Shown: one piece after another, positions 54,122 to 61,838 of the stretch
Layout: each line of letters begins with the position of its first letter
Numbering within the stretch: the first letter of the stretch is position 1
From: Bacillus pseudomycoides
Lineage (GTDB): Bacteria; Bacillota; Bacilli; Bacillales; Bacillaceae_G
NCBI RefSeq assembly: GCF_002582035.1
Contig: NZ_NUQE01000039.1
Coordinates: 124,001 to 188,000, forward strand
Length of the DNA: 64,000 bases
Direction of reading: 5' to 3'
Program-made: the position numbers and the translations under genes
Notes under the pieces: model-generated
The model's input: the letters and a program-made list of their open reading frames with translations, nothing else
What the model was told of the DNA's origin: nothing
Database searches by the model: none

Positions 54122-55294
54122 TTAAACTTTTTTTCTTACATGTAATGCCGAAAAGGACGCAATCTTACTGAACATTAGACTTCCGCCAGCGTCCGTTGGG
54201 TGTAAACCATCCCATAATAACGATTTCTTGTCCGTGGGTTGACCTCTGAAATATGTGTTAGCGTCATTGATTCCGCTTTCATCAGTCATATTAAAGTAAG
54301 GCAGTTTATACTTTTTAGCAATAGCAATTACAGCATCTCTTGATCGGTATAAAGCTGTTTTATCCGCAAAACCTGTATTGCAGGGTGTTATAAACATAAT
54401 ATTAATGTCACTTTTTATAGCGTATAAGTTATTTATAACCTTATTTAACGCTCCATATAAGGTATACTCATTGTAATTTCCATCACTATCCCCTGCGCTA
54501 ATGTCTCCCAACCCATCGCGCGGCGCGTCATTTACACCCATATAAATAATAACATTATCGATGGCTGTTATATCTGTATAAAATGTCGTTCCTACTTTTG
54601 TCCTTTCAACTAAACTTTTATTATCGTATGTCCCATCGTCACCACGCTTACTAATGGATGACCCTGCATAAGCATTTCGTGTTACTGTACACCCCGTTTT
54701 AAACTCAATCAATTCGGGTTTTCCATATGGTGTAGCGGTTATACTGTCACCATACATAATTATTTTTGTGTCTTTAAATAGATTTTCATCTTTGAAACCA
54801 CCCACTTGTCGCCATGTTATTTCTGCGGTAGGAGTAGACTTCACCCCCTCAAAGTAAGTCTTTGGGCTTCTCGCATACATTCTATAAAGAACAATTTGCG
54901 CCCCGGAAACATTATAATTTTCAACGGAAAGAAATACATATAAATCACCCGGACTCGGATTATCATAAGGGAATTTTGTTCTGTCACTACATTGAACAAA
55001 ATATAATCCACTTTCTGTGATTTCATTAAAATTAGCAACATTTTTTTGACCTTTAAACGAATAAGAATTACCTAATATTTTTGAAGAACTCCACGTTTGA
55101 GAAGTGTTTGTTTTTGTATCATCGATTGATGTAGAAGAAGTTCCCGAATCACCCTTATCTCCTTTAGAACCCTTTAATGAATTAAGAAAATCTTGTGTTG
55201 TTCCTGAGTTTCCTTGATCTAACCAAATTTGATACGCGCTCTTTCCATCTTTACCTATTCCACCACTTCCTGTTTGTTGTTTAGTCCATGCCAA
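54122..55294 (-). CDS. Tail protein with collagen-like segment and SGNH hydrolase domain
   Basis: In this 390-residue protein the N-terminus holds a short Gly-x-y triple-helix-type segment (KGSKGDKGDSG). A middle domain is of unknown fold, and from about 175 an SGNH/GDSL hydrolase has block I MYGDSITA, block III YMGVNDAP and block V WDGLHPTDAG, all with catalytic Ser, Asn and Asp-His. Such domains deacetylate or deacylate surface glycans during adsorption. The TTG start follows AAAGGGGTGA. It is one of three SGNH proteins in this tail module. Confidence 0.85.
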   Translation of the reverse strand: MAWTKQQTGSGGIGKDGKSAYQIWLDQGNSGTTQDFLNSLKGSKGDKGDSGTSSTSIDDTKTNTSQTWSSSKILGNSYSFKGQKNVANFNEITESGLYFVQCSDRTKFPYDNPSPGDLYVFLSVENYNVSGAQIVLYRMYARSPKTYFEGVKSTPTAEITWRQVGGFKDENLFKDTKIIMYGDSITATPYGKPELIEFKTGCTVTRNAYAGSSISKRGDDGTYDNKSLVERTKVGTTFYTDITAIDNVIIYMGVNDAPRDGLGDISAGDSDGNYNEYTLYGALNKVINNLYAIKSDINIMFITPCNTGFADKTALYRSRDAVIAIAKKYKLPYFNMTDESGINDANTYFRGQPTDKKSLLWDGLHPTDAGGSLMFSKIASFSALHVRKKV

Positions 55295-55300
55295 CTACAA

Positions 55301-56569
55301 TCACCCCTTTAACGCACTATAATTTTGTGTCAATTCCGCTGTTGTTAATGCTCGTTTATAATAAACAGTATTTAAAAACGTTCCCGGATTACTTGTTTTG
55401 CCTATATTGAAAGCTGCTCCTTGGTTTTTAATATTTATGTTACTGCCTAGACCTGTTGATCCCACTTGTATATTATTAACGTATAGAAGTAACTGTGTCG
55501 ATGTTCTAACTAAAACGATATGATAAAACACGCTCATATCCGGGAAAGTTGTTGCTGTATTGATTGATGGGAATGTGTCCGTACTTGTTGTCGTGTTAAA
55601 TCCGGTTATAGTTACGTAAAATTTATCTTGAATTGTTCTTCTGAATTCTATACTCATCCTTCCTAAGAATGCGGTATCTGCTACATTAGGCTTCACTGTT
55701 ACCGCGTATGTGAATTCCTCATTATTGTTGAAATATAATTCAGGACTAGTCACTGACATACCTGTTGCTGGATGGTCGACAAACATAAGCATTGATGAAT
55801 CATTCACATACCCATTGAATGATTGATTTATTGTGTATACTTGCGTTTGTACAGAGCTAATATTTCCAGCAGAGTCTTTTCCGATATACTTTAATGTTGT
55901 GGTATTAGAAATATTTATTGGATTAGAATAAACTGGACTAGATATAGTTGGAGTTGTACCATCTAAAGTATAATAAATTGTAGCTGTTTCACTTGCACTT
56001 AATGTAATATTTTGAGATGAACTAAAAGTTCCTCCATTTGGATTTGCAGTAACGACAGGTGGTGTCGTATCAGAAGGAATAGTATTTGTTGTTGTCACAT
56101 TCACACTTGTTCCACTCGCCACATTTCCGCTTCCGTCTTTCGCTTTTACCCAAAATGTATATGATGTACTTTGTGATAAACCACTGACGTTGTAAGTAGT
56201 TCCTATTACTGTCGTAATGAATGTACTTCCATTATAAATATCGTATCCCGTTGTATCATTTGATGTGCTTGCAGTCCATGATAATATTACAGTTGTCCCT
56301 GTAATATTGGATGCTATTAAATTTGTAACATTATTTGGAGGCGTATTATCTGTCGCAGTTGAACCGTCCCAATAATACCAACTGTTTTCAGATACAACCC
56401 ACACTGGGTTGCTATTCCCATTAGGTAAGGATTGTTGTAATTCGACTAATGTTTGAAATGAAAGAACTCCTCCACCAACTCCACCGTTTTGTTTTAAATT
56501 GTTAATATCTTGTTGTAAAATTTTCACATCATTGGCAACAGAAGATACATTTTTATTTGAATAGCCCAT
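55301..56569 (-). CDS. Phage tail-fibre protein with FN3, chitobiase-C and lectin-like domains
   Basis: This 422-residue protein has an N-terminal helical oligomerisation stretch (NDVKILQQDINNLKQNGG) and a short phage carbohydrate-binding segment (WYYWDGSTATDN). An FN3 module follows (PPNNVTNLIASNI to NVTTTN), then a chitobiase C-terminal-type repeat (TIYYTLDGTTPTISSPVYS), and from about 260 a LamG/concanavalin-like jelly roll. It is probably a receptor-binding or decoration protein. Only 6 bases separate it from the SGNH gene downstream. Confidence 0.8.
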   Translation of the reverse strand: MGYSNKNVSSVANDVKILQQDINNLKQNGGVGGGVLSFQTLVELQQSLPNGNSNPVWVVSENSWYYWDGSTATDNTPPNNVTNLIASNITGTTVILSWTASTSNDTTGYDIYNGSTFITTVIGTTYNVSGLSQSTSYTFWVKAKDGSGNVASGTSVNVTTTNTIPSDTTPPVVTANPNGGTFSSSQNITLSASETATIYYTLDGTTPTISSPVYSNPINISNTTTLKYIGKDSAGNISSVQTQVYTINQSFNGYVNDSSMLMFVDHPATGMSVTSPELYFNNNEEFTYAVTVKPNVADTAFLGRMSIEFRRTIQDKFYVTITGFNTTTSTDTFPSINTATTFPDMSVFYHIVLVRTSTQLLLYVNNIQVGSTGLGSNINIKNQGAAFNIGKTSNPGTFLNTVYYKRALTTAELTQNYSALKG

Positions 56570-56582
56570 TTAATTCACCGCC

Positions 56583-56870
56583 CTAGTAACTTGCTATCCA
56601 AGTGAATTGAATACCTGATTCAACAATAATTAAACTTGAAATTGGCGCACCTGATACTCCAACTGAAATACCATTCCCTGCATGAATGAAAATTGGTAGA
56701 CTGCCATTAATCTTTACATGACAATCTTGTAAATTATTAAAGTCAAAATCATAAAATCTGTACCCAGAAGTCCAATTAGAAGGGGGAGGGGGAATAACTT
56801 CTTGATTTGCAGTGGAAGTTAGCAAATCAGGGCTGCCAATATAACGAGTAGTATTTATACCTATTAACAT
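56583..56870 (-). CDS. Small phage tail-module protein (95 aa)
   Basis: This 95-residue beta-rich protein begins MLIGINTTRYIGSPDLLTST; a PPPPSNW linker and YDFDFNNLQDCHVKIN follow. It resembles small fibre-associated or chaperone proteins found before holins in B. cereus phages. No catalytic motif. The GAAAGGAA site precedes the ATG. Confidence 0.6.
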   Translation of the reverse strand: MLIGINTTRYIGSPDLLTSTANQEVIPPPPSNWTSGYRFYDFDFNNLQDCHVKINGSLPIFIHAGNGISVGVSGAPISSLIIVESGIQFTWIASY

Positions 56871-56972
56871 AGCAGTATTCCTTTCTCATTGATTTGTTTT
56901 GTAGAATCATAAGAAGAGAGGGCGTATAGCTCACTCTTCTTATTTAAAACTAAATATTTAATTTATGTATAT

Positions 56973-57203
56973 TTACTTTAAGTTATTTTGCTCAATAACT
57001 TGTTTTTGTTGTTTTCCTTTAGCAGTAACATAGTTGTTTTTAAACCAAGCAATAACTGCTGCTACGAATGTGAATACAGCAGAAATTAAAGCCGTTTGTT
57101 GTTCTTCTGTTCCCGGAATTTCATATAAACCTGCACTTACTAAAAACTGATTAAGCAATGCAATAAATAACACGATTGTACGAATTAATGTTCCTTTGTC
57201 CAC
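56973..57203 (-). CDS. Holin, phi-LC3 type
   Basis: This 76-residue protein has two membrane helices (IRTIVLFIALLNQFLVSAGL and ALISAVFTFVAAVIAWF) separated by a short acidic loop, with a basic Gln/Lys-rich tail. This is the pattern of phi-LC3 family holins, which form membrane lesions at lysis. The GTG start follows AAAGGAGGTGA. It sits next to XhlA. Confidence 0.88.
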   Translation of the reverse strand: MDKGTLIRTIVLFIALLNQFLVSAGLYEIPGTEEQQTALISAVFTFVAAVIAWFKNNYVTAKGKQQKQVIEQNNLK

Positions 57204-57230
57204 ATTATCACCTCCTTTAAATGTAATTAA

Positions 57231-57515
57231 TTATTTTACGTAGCTTAAAATACTAAAGAAAATCATAGCAACTAATCCCAACCCAGAAAGCCACATTGAG
57301 ATATTCGCTTTCTTGTTGTTATCATTGTCTTCTAAATCTTTTTTGATTTCAGCAATTTTTTCATCTCGCACTTGAAACATAATTTCCGCTTCTTTTCGTG
57401 TTAGGAAATTAGTCAAGAAATCATCTAGTCTCTGTTCAATGCGAGTGTTCTGTTCAGTTATGTTGTTAAGTTTAGTTTCTAGGATTGCTAATCTTTCATA
57501 ATCCTTATTTTCCAC
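57231..57515 (-). CDS. XhlA-type hemolysin, holin partner
   Basis: This 94-residue protein has an amphipathic coiled coil (LAILETKLNNITEQNTRIEQ) and a single C-terminal membrane helix (MWLSGLGLVAMIFFSILSYV), matching XhlA, which with XhlB-like holins causes lysis in PBSX-type phages. GTG start with AAGAGGTGA. It lies immediately upstream of the holin in the transcription direction. Confidence 0.88.
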   Translation of the reverse strand: MENKDYERLAILETKLNNITEQNTRIEQRLDDFLTNFLTRKEAEIMFQVRDEKIAEIKKDLEDNDNNKKANISMWLSGLGLVAMIFFSILSYVK

Positions 57516-57525
57516 TTTATCACCT

Positions 57526-57560
57526 CTTAAAATAAAAAAGAGAAACCGAAGTTCCTCTTT
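57526..57560 (-). terminator. Terminator between the SGNH-2 gene and xhlA
   Basis: Stem AAAGAGGAAC-loop-GTTTCTCTTT with TTTATTTT on the minus strand, 85 bases after the SGNH-2 stop. Confidence 0.7.
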
Positions 57561-57645
57561 AATTTTGTAATTGTGTATATATGTAGTGGTTCTGTGTTGC
57601 TGTTTAATACTATATGTTGAATTTATTTCGTGTAAAACTGGTATT

Positions 57646-58311
57646 TTATAGTGATTTTATAAAAGCTTCATATTTGGTAGAAACATATTGATGTCCAACT
57701 TCGTTCAAATGATACCCGTCTCCTAGTGTCAATGCAGTGGTTTGTGCATTATTACTCCAACATACTCCACCATTCATATAATTATCAAATACTGGAATAC
57801 TATATTTTGCACAAATAGTTTTAATCGCATCTACATAGTCTTTAATATCATTATTATGATTATATGGAGTTATGAAAAATATTTTTGCAGATGGATACTT
57901 TGTAATAAGCCCATCACAAAGAATATTAAGAGAGCCTTTAAATGTATCGACTGTGCTATCAGTATCAGTGCCAATAGGGATAGCGTCAATTTGATCATTT
58001 GTTCCACCGAATACTCCAATATAATTAGCGGAATCTTCCATGTTCGCATATCTTGTTACCATACTATCGCCTGAAGCATTCGAAGTTCCAGCAATGCAAG
58101 TTCCATTTACTCCATAGTCTCGAACAGTCATTCCATTTTTAGTTGCTAGTATAGAAGCCCAAGCTTTATCGAATTCTAGTGTATGCCCATGAACCATGTC
58201 ATCTCCAAGTATATTTAATGTTTTTCCATTAAGAACACTTTTAGTTTTATTTTGGAGTTCATTAACTTTCTTCATAGCCCTTAAAGCTAATACAGTTGGA
58301 ATCTCATTCAT
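57646..58311 (-). CDS. SGNH-fold phage protein lacking the nucleophilic serine
   Basis: This 221-residue protein is short and has no other domain. It follows the SGNH fold: block II VNGTCIAG, block III FGGTNDQ and block V DGYHLNEVGH are intact. Block I, normally GDSxT, reads LGDDMVHG, with Asp where the nucleophilic Ser should be. Either the protein is a binding module, a pseudoenzyme, or the residue arose by recent mutation (two base changes from TCA/TCG-type, or from AGC by two). It sits in the tail module between BppU and XhlA. Confidence 0.8.
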   Translation of the reverse strand: MNEIPTVLALRAMKKVNELQNKTKSVLNGKTLNILGDDMVHGHTLEFDKAWASILATKNGMTVRDYGVNGTCIAGTSNASGDSMVTRYANMEDSANYIGVFGGTNDQIDAIPIGTDTDSTVDTFKGSLNILCDGLITKYPSAKIFFITPYNHNNDIKDYVDAIKTICAKYSIPVFDNYMNGGVCWSNNAQTTALTLGDGYHLNEVGHQYVSTKYEAFIKSL

Positions 58312-58325
58312 TGGAAATTTCCCTC

Positions 58326-59132
58326 CTAAGACATTGTATTTATAGTATTTGTTAGATTGCCGTTTTCATCATAATTATATTTAGTTGTAACGATTTTCCC
58401 ATTCATTACTTTAACGCTTGTGTCAACATCTCCTTTTACACTGTAAGTAAATGTTGTCATACTAATAACGACATTATTTTTATCTTTTTCAGTTATTGTT
58501 TTAATTGAACCATCCAATTCATAAGAGTAAGTAAATATATTTTCATTTAAACCCTGTATCATATTAAATTGAGTAATATTTTCATTGATTTTAGTAGATA
58601 AACTATTAATTTCTTTTTGAGTTGTTTCATTAAATAATTCAAGTGCTTCATTTACTTTTGAATCTACATTTGCTGTTGCTTCCTCAAATCTAAACTGTGC
58701 TACTTCGCTGTCTTTAATTAATTTCATTAACACAGGGTACTCATTAGAACTTTGAATCATACCACTAGGAAACAGTGCTTCGTCAACAATATATTTGAAT
58801 CTTGGTGTAACTAATGTGTGACTATCTTTACTAATATATAATTCGCAAGTTACTGTCCCCGGACATGATAATGAGTTAGAAGACAGAATAACCTCTACTA
58901 TGCCTTTATCTTGGTCAAGAACATCACAATCCAAATAGCCTACTGTTTGGTCATATTTTCGTAACACAATACGAACTTTTGCTTGAGTTAAAGAAAGAGG
59001 TTGCCCATCTTCCTTTAAGTAAACAATAATTTTAGCTGTATTATAGTCGTCTTGATGAAAATAAATAAGAGGAGGCTGTTCTCTATCTTTTGTGTCAAGC
59101 GTGAGTGGGTAAGGTTTATACATAACCATCAT
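58326..59132 (-). CDS. BppU-family baseplate upper protein
   Basis: In this 268-residue protein the first 140 residues match the BppU N-terminal domain found in siphophage baseplates (PLTLDTKDREQPPLIYFHQ; KVRIVLRKYDQTVG; CELYISKDSHTLV), which carries receptor-binding tips. The C-terminal part has a coiled coil and a repeat-like VSMTTFTYSVKGDVDTS sequence. Ribosome site AAAGGAGTCA. It lies between the two SGNH genes, as expected for a fibre-attachment protein. Confidence 0.85.
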   Translation of the reverse strand: MMVMYKPYPLTLDTKDREQPPLIYFHQDDYNTAKIIVYLKEDGQPLSLTQAKVRIVLRKYDQTVGYLDCDVLDQDKGIVEVILSSNSLSCPGTVTCELYISKDSHTLVTPRFKYIVDEALFPSGMIQSSNEYPVLMKLIKDSEVAQFRFEEATANVDSKVNEALELFNETTQKEINSLSTKINENITQFNMIQGLNENIFTYSYELDGSIKTITEKDKNNVVISMTTFTYSVKGDVDTSVKVMNGKIVTTKYNYDENGNLTNTINTMS

Positions 59133-59170
59133 TGACTCCTTTTTATTTTGATAATTTATTTAATATATTT

Positions 59171-61825
59171 CTAAATACCTTGACGAATTCTCGGCAATTT
59201 TAAATGTTTCACGATATTATTGAATTTAACCTTATAGCCCAAGTCATTCGGATGAAGTCCGTCTTTCAGTAGTGTATCAATAGAGTTTCCTGTCATATCT
59301 TCATAATCGAAGAATGCTTGATAATTGGAGATATAGCTCATCTTATACTCTTTTGCGAGTTCGTTAATCGCATTGTCAACTTGATACATTTTAAAGTTTT
59401 TATCTTCTTTATTATCGTCAGCAAGTGATACTGGATTCGCACTCATTAGAATTGCAATTTTCCCTTTAGCAAATATGTCATCGAGGATAATACGCATATA
59501 TGATTTTGTCGCTTCTGGACTAACTTGCTTAAAGCGGTCATTCGTCCCGACCTGAATAATGTAAATATTGTCATCATTTTCGATATAACTCGCTTTATTG
59601 TTATAGAAGTAATCAGAACCAATCCCTGAAATGCCCCAATTTTTAAAAATCACTGTCTTAGGAATCTTGAATCCTTCTAAATATACCCCTGTACCACTTG
59701 ATGCTTGGTTTTTTCTATTTGTCGCTTTTATTACCACTTCGTGTTCTCCTAAAGATAGTCCAGAAACAATAAATTCCTTAGAAAATTGAGTAGCTCCGTA
59801 AGTGTCTAGCTCTGCTTTAAATTGACCGTCAACCCAAATTTCTAGTATACCTCCGCCTGTTATTGCACTGTGTACAACAGCGAAGTGATCTCCATAGAAA
59901 TTAAATTTCAACAGGTCATTTGTATTTATGTTCGAAATAGCCAATCGCCAATCTAGCAATGTGCTTTCATTTTGTTGTACAATAGCATCTGCATATAAAG
60001 TTAAATTTGGATTAGTAACAGAAATGTAATTTTCTTTTTTGTACAAACGTTCGATGAGATCGCCTAGCATATTTGCCCAACACGTTGCGCTACGTACATT
60101 AGAACGTCTTTCTGCGCCCCATGTATCCACGAACATGAAGTCACCAGTCGGACTATAACCAGTTCCACCGCTTCCGGCTGTAATACTGTCACCAATCATC
60201 TTTATTTGTGTCTTGATAAACGGGTTTTTCAAATGACTAATGAGCGTATCTGGGCTTTTGTACACAATGTTCTCATCATTTCCTTCAAATGTGACGTACG
60301 ATGAGTTAGAGCCAAACACTTTGCTTGCATAAATGTATAGTATGATTCGCTTATTCGCACTATCTGTAGCGGTAGCTGAATAGGGAATTATTGAGGTTGT
60401 TTTCGTTACAATATCAAAAACAAGCATATGGACAACGCCACTTTGACTAGTAGGAATGTCTAATACAATATCATTTGCATTGGAGTTTAAATTTAAAACA
60501 CTTTTTTGTATTGCAGCATAACATTTCGGCTTGATTGTTACTTTCATTTTTCTAAAATCAATGTCAACGAAGCCTTTTTTTATCAGAGTTGCACTTGATA
60601 ACTGTAATCTTGTGTAATCAAGTGTATCTGGAACTATGGTTGTATTAAATACTTTAATGTTCTGTTCACTTAAAGAGTCGAAATTATCATTATCGCTCAC
60701 AAATACAATATTTCTTGCATTTTGTCCGTACACACGCTTGTTATAAATATAAGCAATTACCATATCTGAACCGGATAATGCATTATATTTTTTATAGTCA
60801 ACTGTTTTTGATAAGTGGTCAAAGGTTAGAAGATATAATGCACTGTCATTAGTGCTTGGTAAAGAGAATTCAACATTTGATGAAGGACTAATGTTGAAAA
60901 CCAATCCTTCGATAGAAGTATAGCAGTCAGATTGTATCGTGAGAAACCTAGTTTTAAAGTTTACTTGTATTTTATTTGGATGAATTAATACTATACTTGG
61001 ATTGTTCAATTTTTGATAGTTTACTGCTGATGATGCAATGTTTTCTCTTTTTACTCCTTCAGGAGAAATACTGGTACTTTGATATACTCCTCCTGCCGTC
61101 CAAGTGTAACTATTCCAGTAATACCATTTTCCATCAGCGTTAACGATATAAATATTGTTGTTTCCTGTTGGGAAGGCAGATTGCAATGCAGATACAGTAG
61201 CATACGTTCCTTTTGGAGAACCGCTTGTTAATGCTTGTGTTATAGTATCAACATAATTTTTGTCTGCTTTTAATGTCATTTCATTTTCTATCTTGTTATA
61301 ATTGTAAATTGTATCATTATCAGCAGCATTCAGTCTGTCTCTTAGTGTTGGATAACTTGTGCCGTCTTGCTTAACTCTAGCTATAGCTGCCTCTGGAGAA
61401 GAGTCGCCGCTTACTACTAATTTATCAATTTGTCCTTGAACACTATTTATTACATCTTCAAGGGTTTCAATAACATTGCTATCCCTTGCTTTTGTCCAAA
61501 CCCTTGATGAAGGGGTAAACAGAGAACCTGTTCCTAAATACTTAAAAGTTAATGATTTATTATTATTGTTGGAATTAAAAAAGACTATACCATTAGTGTA
61601 GTCTACGTTGTACATCGTATTCGTTAAACTTTTGTTTTCAACCTCAAACCAAGTTTCATTGTTTCCTGATACTGCTACTCTGTCAAATCTACTTGGGACT
61701 TCTTTGAGTTGAGCTTTTCCATTTATAACTTGAATTGTTTCAGTAATAGGTACATGGGGGTCATCTGGCGTACCTTTACGTCTTTGAATTATAATTGGAT
61801 CATTATAAATATCCGTTAAATTCAT
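59171..61825 (-). CDS. Large tail protein with C-terminal SGNH hydrolase
   Basis: This 884-residue protein contains an N-terminal BppU-like or fibre-attachment domain (about 1-115), a Trp-rich carbohydrate-binding patch (YIVNADGKWYYWNSYTWTAG), and a long region of repeats of unknown fold with paired beta segments (two VIPFSATA-like and VAYIYNKR-like copies, about 270-540). Then comes an SGNH domain with MIGDSITAGSGG, IQVGTNDRF and DGLHPNDLG, all catalytic residues kept, plus an inserted jelly-roll (about 640-740). It probably deacetylates surface polysaccharide at adsorption. Confidence 0.85.
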   Translation of the reverse strand: MNLTDIYNDPIIIQRRKGTPDDPHVPITETIQVINGKAQLKEVPSRFDRVAVSGNNETWFEVENKSLTNTMYNVDYTNGIVFFNSNNNNKSLTFKYLGTGSLFTPSSRVWTKARDSNVIETLEDVINSVQGQIDKLVVSGDSSPEAAIARVKQDGTSYPTLRDRLNAADNDTIYNYNKIENEMTLKADKNYVDTITQALTSGSPKGTYATVSALQSAFPTGNNNIYIVNADGKWYYWNSYTWTAGGVYQSTSISPEGVKRENIASSAVNYQKLNNPSIVLIHPNKIQVNFKTRFLTIQSDCYTSIEGLVFNISPSSNVEFSLPSTNDSALYLLTFDHLSKTVDYKKYNALSGSDMVIAYIYNKRVYGQNARNIVFVSDNDNFDSLSEQNIKVFNTTIVPDTLDYTRLQLSSATLIKKGFVDIDFRKMKVTIKPKCYAAIQKSVLNLNSNANDIVLDIPTSQSGVVHMLVFDIVTKTTSIIPYSATATDSANKRIILYIYASKVFGSNSSYVTFEGNDENIVYKSPDTLISHLKNPFIKTQIKMIGDSITAGSGGTGYSPTGDFMFVDTWGAERRSNVRSATCWANMLGDLIERLYKKENYISVTNPNLTLYADAIVQQNESTLLDWRLAISNINTNDLLKFNFYGDHFAVVHSAITGGGILEIWVDGQFKAELDTYGATQFSKEFIVSGLSLGEHEVVIKATNRKNQASSGTGVYLEGFKIPKTVIFKNWGISGIGSDYFYNNKASYIENDDNIYIIQVGTNDRFKQVSPEATKSYMRIILDDIFAKGKIAILMSANPVSLADDNKEDKNFKMYQVDNAINELAKEYKMSYISNYQAFFDYEDMTGNSIDTLLKDGLHPNDLGYKVKFNNIVKHLKLPRIRQGI

Positions 61826-61838
61826 TTTGTCACCTCTT

